Positions 14,768-26,071 of a stretch of 64,000 bases of DNA are shown here, in pieces. The DNA comes from Halicephalobus mephisto (lineage: Eukaryota; Nematoda; Chromadorea; Rhabditida; Panagrolaimidae), in NCBI GenBank assembly GCA_009193035.1, contig SWDT01000010.1:248001-312000 (forward strand), read 5' to 3'. Both the position numbers and the translations under genes were made by a program. Under the pieces are notes generated by a model. That model was not told the origin of the DNA. It made no database searches and was given only the letters and a program-made list of their open reading frames with translations. The first letter of the stretch is position 1. Each line of letters begins with the position of its first letter.

Positions 14768-15027
14768 CTGTAACTGTTTAAGCGTAATGGCGAGTCCTGG
14801 CTGAAATAATACCAAGCGTTAGCCGACACTTCAATTGGAGTGCACCGGAGGTTAAATTTCTTCCAAGCGTGGGAGTTGGTAACTTTAAAATTAAACTTAC
14901 AATTGTTTAGCAACAGGCTCTGTATCGACTCCACCAGTTCCAGAACAGGAGCAGAAACCATAGAAAATGGAATCTTTCCAAGAATAGATCCAATCCATGG
15001 TTGTGATTTGTTAGTAGATTTGGTACC
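14768..15027 (-). other. Orphan candidate exon, unknown gene
   Basis: A 260 bp open segment bounded on the minus strand by a good acceptor (TATTTTCCAG) and a plausible donor (TTACAG|GTTGGC). It enters in phase 0 and leaves in phase 2, and would encode about 86 residues rich in Asn, Ser and Trp. I do not recognise the sequence. Its exit phase does not fit the first Rap1GAP exon cleanly. It may be a distal exon of another gene, a relic, or chance. Confidence 0.3.
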
Positions 15028-17769
15028 CTGGAAAATAATTATATAATCAAAATACTGCAAATTTCAATAAATCACGAATACAATACAAATAATAAACCAC
15101 CACGTATCGTTCTAAGAATGGAAATGATATATGAAACTTTAATATCAATAGATTAAAAGCAGATTTTTATATAAATATCCTCAAAGTTATCACGACATTT
15201 AAATAGAAAACCTAGTTGCCAAAAATTATCCACAAATAAAAGTTAAATAAATCTTCTTCATTTTGAGGATTCAGGTCAACCACTAATCCGTGGTCACTCG
15301 CTAAAAAGAGAAACTCATAACTGTACTGCAGAAACAAAGAACAGAAGATAATCCATCAGATCAAATAAAAACTGTTCACCTGAGTTACTCATTTCGTTCA
15401 AATGGCTAAAAACAAATCCAGAACAGGATCTCATTTCTAACGAAAGTTACTCTCACTTTTATCACAACAAAGAATGAATCTGTTACATAGACTTCTAAAA
15501 TCCAAAAAAAGAGGTTACCTAATCCAGATGAAGGAAATGATAGTTTTTTGATTTTTTTTAAAAACGGGAACAGCAAATTCTCGATTGCCTTGGGGGAAAT
15601 TGAGGAAGATGGATAGAAGCGATATTGATCCTAATCTATTGAGACGAAAACGGCGGATAAAAATCATAAAGAGAGGCAACGGGATATTAATTGACTAAAT
15701 AGGATTAGATTTCTGGGAGCACATCTTATAGATAATTTGTTGACAAATTGGACGTTAAAAACGGTTAATTGATTGGAACGTTGAACCACGATGGATTTTG
15801 TGGCGGAAGGTAGCTGTAGAAGGGGTCTTGATAAGGCATTACAACTTGAAAAATAGCACCAAGTGGAACGGAGGAATAAAATAAAAAGAAGAAATTATAT
15901 AATGCAAGGAAATTATTCAAATAGAGCGCGTTAAGACTGCTGATAAGGAAGCAAATAGGGAGTTAGAGGCGTTATCAGTCGCGATTCCGAAGTTGACCAG
16001 AAACGAGACCCAGCCTTTGAAGTCAGCTACGAAAGAGTAAATTCCGGAATATTGTATAGACAGTCGATGAAGCATTAACTGAATATTAAACTCAAAGTTG
16101 TGCGGGAATAAGGGTTTATAATTCCGACTACAGCAGTAGCAGTCGTTTTTTCGATGGAATCGCGTGTGTCGACTCATTTGTCCGATTTCTTACGGCTCCC
16201 CATTAAACATTGAAGGGTCCGATTAGCTGTTGTCCACACATGACAAGCTGTCCAGTAATTTTTGAACAGTACAAGAGCGAATTGGACATTTCTGATTCAT
16301 TGACGGAGAGTAAAAATCACGTCGGAATTTCAAGGTTTCACACTGGGAGACAATCGAAAAGAAATATCGTCTTTTTAATTACAAAAAATAAATCGATGCT
16401 CACACTTGTTAGAGCAGATCTCGATCAAGTTTTTTGCAAACGGACAAGTACTCAAAATCATTAAAATCAAGTCGCCGCAATGAGCACTTTGTCGGAGGCA
16501 AAAGTGGCTGGCTTCTTCCGGAGAAAGACAAAGCCGACGGTAGAAAATCCATTTCATAAAAACAAACCAAAAAGACCAAATCAAACATTAGGTATGTCTC
16601 GTTTTTCTCAAGTGCCGGTCACTCACTCGTCAACTGCCCTGCGGGGGCAGTGACCCGATGAAACTTGAGTAAGTTTAAACCCGAAAGACAAATTCGATTG
16701 GGTGAATCTGTTTTGCAAAAAAGACAAGTGGATGCACTTGAATTTGAAATTTACACGATTTCACGAGGAAATTGGAGGTATAGGGTTAAAGGACCGGATA
16801 GCTAATGACTGTTCGATGTGACTATAGCGTCTATCAAACAAGTTTCCCCTGCGAGAGTATTCACCCCCGTCAGCTTTCTGGTTCGATCGCTGATTTCCTC
16901 ATGACATGTTTTTGGATTAAAGATTGGATTTATGTTTAACTTTTTGAATCAGAAAATAAAAACCATAAAAGAAAGTAGAAAACATAAAAACAACGAAGAA
17001 TTCTAACTCGAGACTCGCAAGAAAAATTGTTTTGTAAACTTTTGGACGCAAAAAACAGTCATTGGCCGTTTAATTCTTTAAGCTGAAGTGACACAGTTCG
17101 GCTTGACCCAATATGGGTGTGAACGATAAGTGTAGGAAAGTTCACGGTCACCGAGAAAGGGCAAACAAGGGAATTAAGAAAGGTCTTGGCAAATGAGAAC
17201 TGTCTCTGTCCACAGTAAAGGCATGGTAATATTGGAAAACCAGGTTTGATTGGACTGAAATGGCCAGTTTCCGGTCAACATGAATCAAAACTGTCCAACC
17301 ATCGGAAATAAAAAGACGTGAGAAGGACAAACGAAGGAAATGCAAAACTGGCACACATCTCTAGGTCAAGTCGACCATCCAGAAAGGGCATCAAAATAAA
17401 TCTGGTTTGAAAAGATCAACACCCAGAAAACAAGAAGAATTGTTAGGCTTCCCAGAAGTCAATGTTTTTTGATTCCGCACCTTTGCTTTGAAAACTCGTT
17501 TGGGCCACGGAAACCGAAAAATATGACTGCAGGCAAAACTAGGAAGATGAATTGATAGGAGAATTGAGAAACTGCAGGTGGACGTGTTAAAGAACAAGGT
17601 TTAACTCAGAGTCTGGCGGTGGGCCAGAGAAGAAACAAGTACATGGCAAATAAAAGTGATGATCATAGCTAGAGGCAATGATTTTGATAAGACAAAAACG
17701 GGAGTGGCAGCATTTGTAAAAGGAAGATTGGACTTTAGTTTTCAATCTGACAGTTTTAATCGCAGAGTT

Positions 17770-17890
17770 GAATAGTGCTTAAGAAATTCCAAAATGTAGA
17801 TCTTTTGAACACTATCCGGGAATTCACGGAGAGAATTGTTTATAGACAGCGACTGAAAAAACCAAATTTTCAGATTTCCCAAACACTATT
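17770..17890. repeat. Paired palindromic repeats (copies 9 and 10)
   Basis: A well-preserved copy at 17770-17817 (GAATAGTGCTTAAGAAAT to ACACTATCC), followed by a copy whose right arm, CCCAAACACTATT, is clear but whose left arm is decayed (17841-17890). Confidence 0.65.
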
Positions 17891-18719
17891 AAGATTTACT
17901 AAAACAACTACCACGACGAAAACGGTTCCAATTGTTTGACACATTTTAGTAACATGGTTCTATCTGATTTCCCCTTACGGAAACAACAGCAACAAACGAG
18001 GTGTGGTCATTTTCATCGCGATGGTCACACGAGCGTGGAAAAGCGGACAAGTGGAATTGTAAATTGCTGATACATTTACAATCTATCCTTCAGGAGATCC
18101 CGAATTAAACAAAAGAAATGATCAGAAATATTAAACAAAATTAGCCTTTTGGCCGAGTTCAAGTTGATCTTAAGTTTAGTCCCCTTTAACCTCAAGACAA
18201 ACAAGACGATGGACAAAAACGGAATACAAAGGAAAAGAACAAAGCAGTTTTTTCGGGAGTAAAAACCGAAAATTTCGTAGGTAACGTTTTCTCGTTAAAG
18301 CAAACGGATTCGCTTTGGTTTTGCGCAGCCGGTTTAGGTCCCCGTGAACAGAAACAACAACTTTGAGTATGTAGATAATAAGCGTTTTTCGATTTGGTTT
18401 ACATCATTGTCCGATTTTAGGATTGAATTTTAAGTGGTTCTTACATGGAGTCAGTCGATTCTAGAATAGAACAAGAAGATTAAAAAAGTCCAAGGCACAT
18501 TCCTTTTACGATTGTGAGATACAGTGTCAGTTTGGCAACAGATCAAAAAATAAATGCAAAAAACTGCCGCCACGCAACATGAATCCGGTTGTTGGACAAA
18601 AGACTCAGACCGGTCATCTGAAGCGACAACTGAGAAGCCTGAAATATATTCCGATTGAAATCAAACCATTAGATTCAAGTTTAATGACAGGAAAGTCGGA
18701 CAGGAAAATGTAGGAAATG

Positions 18720-18739
18720 GAATAATAATAATAATAATA
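18720..18739. repeat. AAT microsatellite
   Basis: About six consecutive AAT units in otherwise unremarkable intergenic sequence. Confidence 0.8.
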
Positions 18740-18801
18740 CGATAAACAAGTTTTGAATCTGGAAGAAATGAAAGGAATGCAATAGTCGCACTGCAAAAAT
18801 T

Positions 18802-18849
18802 GGATAGTGTCCAGAAAATCCGGAAAGTTGAATTCCCCAAGCATTATCC
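18802..18849. repeat. Palindromic repeat (copy 11, single)
   Basis: Runs from GGATAGTGTCCAGAAAAT to AAGCATTATCC, close to the family consensus. I see no clear partner nearby. Confidence 0.75.
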
Positions 18850-20023
18850 CGAATTGGTCCCGGAAAGGACTCAAGGAGTCTCTGAAAGATCTACATCTCT
18901 AGATTCAAAGAACTATTCAACTTTGTTAGTAGATTTGTTTTCATTAAATCAATAATCCAACTGTTGATTGATCTAAAACTAAAGAAATCAAGCAAAAGAA
19001 TCAAAGCTTTGATCTTTTTTCCCCTGCGTCGACGTTCTTGTGCTTGTTGAATTGAACGAGACTAAAGTAATCATTAAGTGGAGTCGCTGTAGTCGGTAAA
19101 GCCATCCTGAAACAAAAGCGACAAGTGGTGGTTGATGGACACTTGACTATAGTAAGTTGCAAACAAGGTGAAGTAGGTGGAACAGATTCAGCAGAATATT
19201 ACTTTTAAAAAATGCTGCAAAGTTGAAAGCGAGCCGGCCACTCGAATGATTTTTCGAGTTCAAGATCAATAAACTCGAAAATCATTAACAGAAATAAGAA
19301 AGAAATAATGCAATTAAAAGTTAGGTAAAAGTAAAAATTAATCCGTTTCGTGCAGATCAAGGCCAAGAATGAAATGCGGAACTCCTTTACACCAGAGTTG
19401 AAGTAATGTTTATTCAATAAAAAGATTAAGCAACGGTGACCGCAGGTCAGTTCTTAAAAAGTGGAGCAAAGGGTTGTCAAATAAAGAAGAAAACAAGTTG
19501 TCAGTTTACGGGAATCGGGGGCAATCAAAATTTTTCGAGATTGATGCAGTTCATTTTTCAGAAAAATCTTGAAAACCAAATTTGGACGAAAAAATGAGCA
19601 ATTTGACGCAAGAGGATTGTAAGAAATTTCACCAAGTTTGATTCCAAGGTCAATCTCGGCGTCGATCCGAAGAACTTTCCGTCAGATTCAATTGACCAGA
19701 ATAAGGAATATTTTAAAACTCAACTTTCCAAAACTGAGAAAAGTTAAAATTGCAGACTATCATGTTTCTACAAAATGATCAATTGTTTACAACCGAAATC
19801 CAGAAACTTGTTATTCTTGCCTATTTGTGGATTGCAGAGAGAATATCCGTTTTCGCCTTGAGCAAACATTAACAAGGATAGAGCCACCGATCAAAGAAAA
19901 CGATGGAACACATTTAATTATTCTAATGATATGTATAAACTATTCAATGCCATGAAAATTAAAATCTAGTTTTTATTAAACTTGGAACGACAAATTCTTC
20001 AAAAACAGGGATATTCGCAAAAT

Positions 20024-20072
20024 TGGATAGTATCCTGGAAATTCCAAAATTTAGATTTCCTAGGCACTATCC
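20024..20072. repeat. Palindromic repeat (copy 12)
   Basis: Runs from GGATAGTATCCTGGAAATTC to TAGGCACTATCC. A degenerate second unit (GCCTGGAAACTTTG, then TTTTTGGATAG) follows at about 20.1 kb. Confidence 0.75.
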
Positions 20073-21056
20073 GGGTTTTTATTGGAATGAATAGCTTTGG
20101 AAAACGCCTGGAAACTTTGAATTTTTGGATAGAATGTATTTTTAATATTGGAACCATTGTTTCCGGAAATAATGCAATTGTTTCCTTTTTAAAACGATGA
20201 CCGAAAAAAATTGATTATAGGTCAGCGAAATAGATCCAAAACTACAATTTACTTTTCTTTTCTGTCAATATGACCAGAATTGTTGCAAAACTTAGAAGGA
20301 TATCGAATTCTGAAATTGCATGTTTTGATTTGGAATAACGAACAAGAGAACAAGTTTAAAAACAAGTAAAACATTATAATTTTTCCACAATTATCTTTCC
20401 TCACTGTTCGCGGTTATTTTTACGTTAATTAAACCCGAAAAAGAAATTTTCCAACTTTCACCAAGGAGAAAGACCTAAATTTCTTTTAATTTTTCGTTGA
20501 CCAAAAAGTTTGAACCAAACTGTTGAACTTGAATTAATTTTAATTTGTGTCGAACTCAATGAATCCTTGTACGGGCCAACAAAAGAAGCAATTGGAGCAA
20601 AACGGTCATGCATCTTCCGGTGTTCCAGATTCCAATTGAGTTATGCAATCAAGAACATCCATAAAATATTAAATGGTTGGTATTTTTCCGGAAAAAAAAT
20701 AAAAAATCATTAGTTGTTAATGGAATAATTAAAAAAATAGATTGGGTTATGGACAAGATTCAGGAATTCTTGACTTGTCAATGATGGAAGAAGTGAAAAT
20801 GATGGATAATCTTACACAAGATCCTTTTCTGGACGTCAGAATGGTATTAATTAATCCTCAATCATTTTTCGAAAAGAAGCAGTTTTGTTTGAACAGACCT
20901 TGAAATAAAAACCAAAATGATCAAAACTCTTTTATGAAAGTACTCTAGTTTTTCCTCGAAAAAACTGCATGTAGCACTTATGTGCTCCACGAAATGAAGA
21001 GCAAAAAGAATTTTCTTCATCTACAACTAGGATATAACAACTCCGATAAGAAGGCC

Positions 21057-21179
21057 GGATAGTGTTCGGGAAAATTGCAAAGTAGGAGTTTTCTAAGCAC
21101 TACCTTGGTTTTTGTGAAGAGGAATATTTTCGAAGAGTGACGAAAAAGTCCGAATTTTCTGGTCTAAACACTATCCAAC
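21057..21179. repeat. Paired palindromic repeats (copies 13 and 14)
   Basis: Copies at 21057-21104 (GGATAGTGTTCGGGAAAA to TAAGCACTACC) and 21131-21179 (right arm AAACACTATCC). Confidence 0.7.
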
Positions 21180-22238
21180 TAACAGAGCTGATTGCTGTCA
21201 AATAACGAGATCACGACTCTACGTAATCGAAATTGAATGAAATAAACCAGAATACAATCCTCCTTATTTCCTGCCCTTATTGAAGAAAGCAAAGTTGTGT
21301 TTCCATGTGCACGACAAGTAATAAACACTTTCAGTATTGTCGCCTTTTTCAATTGAGACGTGATGCCATCGATTCATTGTTCAAAGAAGATATTATTGAA
21401 GGTTGAATAGAATTGGAACTAATCCTATACGTTTTTGTTGGAAATTTCTGAATTCAAAAGGTGCTTGACCTTGAAACATGAAAGAAGTGTTAGTTGTGAG
21501 TTTGATTGATTAAAACTCAGCTCCACAATTTCATAAATGCAAGTAATGTCTTGATAATGCACTTTCAAAAATTATGAAATGTTCCCGTTTGTAATACAAA
21601 GGTAAAAAGTTTACATAACTCCCAGTTCTTCCCTTTCAAACTGTATCTTCTCCTTCATGACGAAGCTTCATTCGGGTGGCTTCTTCTTTGAACTGGCAAA
21701 AGAAGAGATGGAAATCGTCGATCATCCCTTCCCCTAAGCGAGACGTTTAGTTTCTTTGACGCGCCTAATTCGTCACCAATTGATAGAAACTACCAACACC
21801 CACGAATTAATCTTCGACAAGCAACCGAAAAAACCAAACAGATAGACTTGGTGGCGACGGATAAATGTTTATGGAATGTCGTGGACAGATGGAGAACATC
21901 GTTAGAGAAAGCGACATCTGGTCTTCGTAGAATAGATGGTGGTAGAGATCATAGCAGGGACATAACGATGGCGAACCAAGAATTTCAACGGGGGATAAGT
22001 CAATTCTGTAGTTAACAGAACTTAAAGTGATAGATAATCTGTAGCATAATGAAGATCGTAAGTGGAAGAAATGATAACAAAAAATTGAAATTCTCAAAAG
22101 GCGAAAAATGAGGAATCGCGTCGGGACCACTAGTGTCTCGTTCTGTCAGTTTGCCACGTTTCCATGACCAAGGGTTACATTCTCTCTTCTGTTCCTACTT
22201 ATTTCTGATTCTTCTTACACTTCATTATCCATTTTTTC

Positions 22239-22274
22239 AGGATCTTTCGGGAGAATCCTCCAAACTCCAAAAGA
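22239..22274 (+). promoter_or_regulatory. Probable trans-splice or 5' UTR acceptor of DDOST
   Basis: A strong nematode acceptor, ATTTTTTCAG, ends at 22240, leaving 34 nt before the ATG. No matching donor is evident close upstream. It would suit a spliced-leader site or a 5' UTR intron. Confidence 0.55.
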
Positions 22275-23700
22275 ATGAATAAGGTGTTAGCCGCGATTTT
22301 TTTATTTTCCGTCGCGTGTTTCGCCGCTGAGGCCAACAATCGAGTTCTCATCCTCGTCGACAAAGATACCATCAAACAAACTCATTCTGTATTCCTGAAA
22401 TCCTTGAAAGACCGTGGACTGCAGGTGACCCTCAAACGTGCTGATGATCAGAACTTGGAACTCATCAAATTCGGAGATTTTCTTTACGACCACTTGGTGA
22501 TCTTCGCTCCCAGTGTTCAAGGTTTGATATTTTCGTTCTTTATATATAGATTTTCGTTTTTTCAGAATTCGGAGGCACCTTGAACGTTAATGAGATTGTC
22601 AACTTCATTGACGGAGGTGGAAACGTCCTTGTCGCTGGTTCCAACAATGTTGGTGATGCCATTCGGGAACTTGCCATTGAAACTGGATTCGAATTTGACG
22701 ACGATGGAACCTCTGTGATCGATCATCATAATTATGATGTTTCTCTCGACTCGGGAGATCACACCACTTTAGCTATTGATTCCAAGTACTTGGCAAAAGC
22801 CAGACTAATTGCTGGAGATCGCGCTACTCTTGGACCCATTCTTTACCGTGGATCTGCACTTATTGCCGGATCTTCTAACAAGTTGAAGCTCGATGTCTTG
22901 AATGCCCCTACTACTGCCTACTCTTTCGCTCCAGGAAAGGCTGTGAATGAATATCCCGGCGCTGTTGGGAAGAATACAATTCTAGTCGGTGCTCTTCAAG
23001 CAAGGAACAATGCTCGTATCGTCATGGCTGGATCCCTCGAATTGTTCTCTGATGAATTCATCAATGCCAATGTGCAAGCTGCTAGTAACGCTGCCAAGCC
23101 CGCGAAATCCGGCAATGGAGATTTCGTTAATGCTTTGAGCAAGTGGGTCTTCCAAGAGATTGGTGTTCTTCGTGTCAAATCCGTTTCCCATCATAAGGTC
23201 GGAGAGAAGCAGCCGCCAAGAGAGTACACCGTGACTGATGACGTTGAATACACAATCGAAATCGAAGAGAAGAAGGACGGCAAGTGGGTTCCTTATAATG
23301 CCAACGATGTTCAACTCGAATTTGTCCGAATTGATCCATTTGTTAGAACGACTTTGAAGGGAAGCGGTAAGAGTTTTCTAGTTGATCGTGATTCACAAAA
23401 TGTTTTATAGGAGGCAAGTTCAGAACAGTATTCAAACTTCCTGATGTTTATGGAGTCTTCAAGTTCTTGGTCGACTACCGTCGGGTTGGTTATACTCATC
23501 TCTTCGATGTTCAGCAAGTCTCTGTACGACCACTGCTTCACACTCAATATGAGCGGTTCATTCGCAGTGCCTACCCTTACTATGCTTCATCCTTCTCAAT
23601 GATGGTTGGGGTTGTCCTTTTCTCTTGTGTCTTCTTGTACCACAGAGAGACACCGAAGCCTACTTCAGCTGCTCAACCAGAAACGAAGAAGACCAAGTGA
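22275..23700 (+). CDS. ostb-1: Oligosaccharyltransferase 48 kDa subunit (DDOST/OST48/Wbp1)
   Basis: A non-catalytic ER-membrane subunit of the oligosaccharyltransferase complex that N-glycosylates nascent proteins. Exons 22275-22521, 22566-23366 and 23411-23700 join in phase to give 445 residues, the usual length for this subunit. The N-terminus is a signal peptide (residues 1-20). The lumenal part shows the family order: NRVLILVD near the start, then [13 protein letters not shown] and YRGSALIAG. One C-terminal membrane segment lies near residues 405-428, followed by a short lysine-rich cytosolic tail. Introns are 44 bp each. Upstream is an acceptor-like TTTTTTCAG. Downstream, 155 bp away, lies AAR2 on the same strand. 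Confidence 0.96.
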
Positions 23701-23759
23701 AATTGGGTCCGTTCTGGGGAAATTATAATTTATTCGTTATTTTACTGTTGATCTAAGGT

Positions 23760-23765
23760 AATAAA
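23760..23765 (+). terminator. Polyadenylation signal of DDOST
   Basis: AATAAA lies 60 nt after the DDOST stop and about 90 nt before the AAR2 start, the geometry of a nematode intercistronic region. Confidence 0.6.
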
Positions 23766-23842
23766 ATTAATGTAGGGAATGAATTTACAAGGAAATAGTT
23801 GTGGACTCTTTGTAATATTTCAAAAAGTGTTTGAAAGTACTT

Positions 23843-23855
23843 GTAGCATTTTTAG
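23843..23855 (+). promoter_or_regulatory. Trans-splice acceptor directly at the AAR2 start codon
   Basis: GTAGCATTTTTAG abuts the ATG at 23856 with no leader between. There is no room for a cis donor between the DDOST polyadenylation signal and this site, so a spliced leader is the simplest explanation. Confidence 0.6.
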
Positions 23856-25065
23856 ATGGACATTGAATCGATCAAGCGGGCAATGTCCCACGGGGAGATG
23901 CCTCAGGAATTAGCACAGAAGCTCTTCAATGAGTGTGGCTTCCTAGTTATCCAAGATTGTCCTTCTAAATTGGAGTTTGGAGTCGATTTTAAATCATGGA
24001 CAATCACAGAAAAGTTCTTGGGATTGAAGTTGATCCCTCCTGGAATCCATTACTTTTTCCTAGCTACACCGACGGCTCCGAGAATTGGATTCTTCAAGGT
24101 TTTTAAGGGAAATGAGATTGTACTTCTGAAATGGGACAAAAAGAACGAAACATTTGTGGAAAAAATTGGATCTCAAGAGGATGTTGAACGAGTCAGGGCA
24201 AATCTCGAAAATATCGATAGGAATCTAGCTGCTTATCCTTTTGACAGTATTCAGAATTGGATCTCATTAACTAATCACATCAAGGAAGGAACAGTGGAAA
24301 GACTGAAACCGAAGAATCTGCTTGGATTGATTTCTGGACAGCCCGAGACGATTTCTAAAGAAGAAGAATTGGCAAAGGAAGTTGGGAAGGAAAAAGTTTT
24401 CAATGTGAACAGGGAGAATCCAGAACGAGTGAGATTTAAGGATCCTAATGGATTGCCGGTATTGAAAGTGAAACCTGGCTTTGAAATCCCCTTTACTGAG
24501 ATCCCAAATGTTCCATTTACAGAAGAAGCAAAATTCCGACCTGGAATTGACAATACGGATAAACTGAATCTTTTTGCCCAAAAGTTAGGCAATGACTTTA
24601 CTGAAGTTTTGGCAGAATTCCAATATTCATTTGTGGTGTTTCTAATTGGACAAGTAAGTCTAGTTTTTTGAGTAGTTTCTTTGAAACCTGTTTATCGCTC
24701 AATTCTAGGTTTATGACGGATTTGAACAGTGGAAAAGACTAATTCACTTGTTCTGTTCTTGTAGAGGTGCTCTGATTTCTCAACCAAAATTCTTCCTTGA
24801 TCTCCTGATGATCCTTTTTTTCCAAATCAAGCTTTGTCCGGACGACTTTTTCGAAGATGTTTTGTCAAAGGATAACTTTATTTCAACGACAATGGCCTGG
24901 TTCTTTGCTAATGTTGAAGGTACAGCCGTTGTTTTCATTCAATATAATGTAGTAATTTTAGATTCTCCTTCATTTCTGAATCAGGAATTGAGAACCAAGA
25001 CTGGGAAAGTGAAGGCGTTCTTTGAGAAGAAGTTCAAAAAGTCTTTTGATTTGCCAGATGATTAA
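23856..25065 (+). CDS. AAR2 splicing-factor homologue (U5 snRNP assembly)
   Basis: AAR2 holds Prp8 during cytoplasmic assembly of the U5 snRNP and is replaced by Brr2 in the nucleus. Exons 23856-24653, 24709-24919 and 24962-25065 join in phase to give 370 residues, close to the usual AAR2 length. The N-terminal region carries the family pattern: EFGVDFKSW, then FLGLKLIPPGIHYFFLA, then APRIGFF. A helical C-terminal domain follows (FQYSFVVFLIGQVYDGFEQW). It lies 155 bp downstream of DDOST on the same strand, with an acceptor at its ATG, suggesting it is the second gene of an operon. Confidence 0.93.
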
Positions 25066-26071
25066 ACGTTGAATAATTGAATACGGGGATGTTGAAATAG
25101 ATTAATTCAGAAATTATCAAAAGTTGTGCTTTGAGACAAAGCCAGATGTGCTTCGTGGATTACTAATTATACCCTTTGGTATCTTTTTCTTCCTACTTGG
25201 CAAGACCCAGAATTCTCTCATTTGGTGACATTCAGTTTAACAATTGAATCGAATAAACTTGGATATTCTTCTGGAGATTTAGAAAACCTAAATCAGTTAA
25301 TATAAAGATCATCCGTTTTCATTCTGTTTCATCCATACAAACTTGACCGATTTCTGTCCCATTGAGAAATCTGTCAGTACATTTTTACGAATGAGAAAAC
25401 ATTGTTTGTTTTTAGTCACTTTTTAAGTAGACATTCTTGTCACTATAAGTGTATTCGTGAATTTTCATCCTTTTATAAATATCCCCGCAGATGAGCAAGA
25501 TGACTTCAAATCACTTATCTAATCTTTCGTGAGAATTAGTATTTAGGTTTTTGCAAATGAATTCCATTTTTCATTAACTGTTCATGAAAATGAATAATCC
25601 AGTCAATAAATGAATTTCCCTCGATAGTTGGTCCACATATATTTTGAAGTTTTTATCGAGAGCAATTAAAGTTAAAGGTGATATTATATTGCACTATCAG
25701 TATTATGTAAGCTGATCAAAATTATTGTTCTCCAGTGCACAGTCAAAAAAAAGAATTCAGCGGATAGACTCAAAAACATTGTTCAAAAATAGCAATTTTA
25801 TTTTCTCTACAATTAAATCAAAGCTCAACATATGATTCAATAATCAAATTTGTGTAATTTTGTCATTAAAAGTTGAGTATTGTATAGTAAATCGGAATTT
25901 TAAAATATCCACTTTTTCTGTAAGCGGAAATCAATAGTTAAAACAACATTCTTTCATCTTCGTTATTTCTTCTTATGAGCAATAAAGTTTATCAGTCGTC
26001 ATTTGAAGAATAAAATTCGGATAAATTGAAGCAACAGTGTAATTTACTTTGTATTTTTTGACCTTGTGCAA
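25066..26071. other. Intergenic region, upstream of the seven-TM receptor
   Basis: No gene seen. The segment 25637-25765 is repeated in diverged form at 30066-30191, upstream of the decayed receptor copy, so it is probably part of that gene's 5' region. Confidence 0.6.

Larger units (their letters stand above)
11753..22274. other. Gene-poor block of about 10.5 kb
   Basis: Between the divergently transcribed Rap1GAP and DDOST genes. No open frame exceeds about 110 codons, and apart from one candidate exon at 14.8-15.0 kb none has splice context or recognisable content. The block holds most copies of the paired palindromic repeat and a short AAT microsatellite near 18.72 kb. Distal exons or regulatory DNA of a flanking gene cannot be excluded. 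Confidence 0.6.

Noticed and set aside
15917..16584. Open frames on both strands in the gene desert
   Set aside because: No splice context or family resemblance.
16620..16670. GC-rich hairpin ACTGCCC/GGGCAGT as a small RNA gene
   Set aside because: The stem is only 7 bp and the surroundings do not form a pre-miRNA-like arm.
22302..23547. Minus-strand open frames across the DDOST gene
   Set aside because: Shadows of the plus-strand coding exons.
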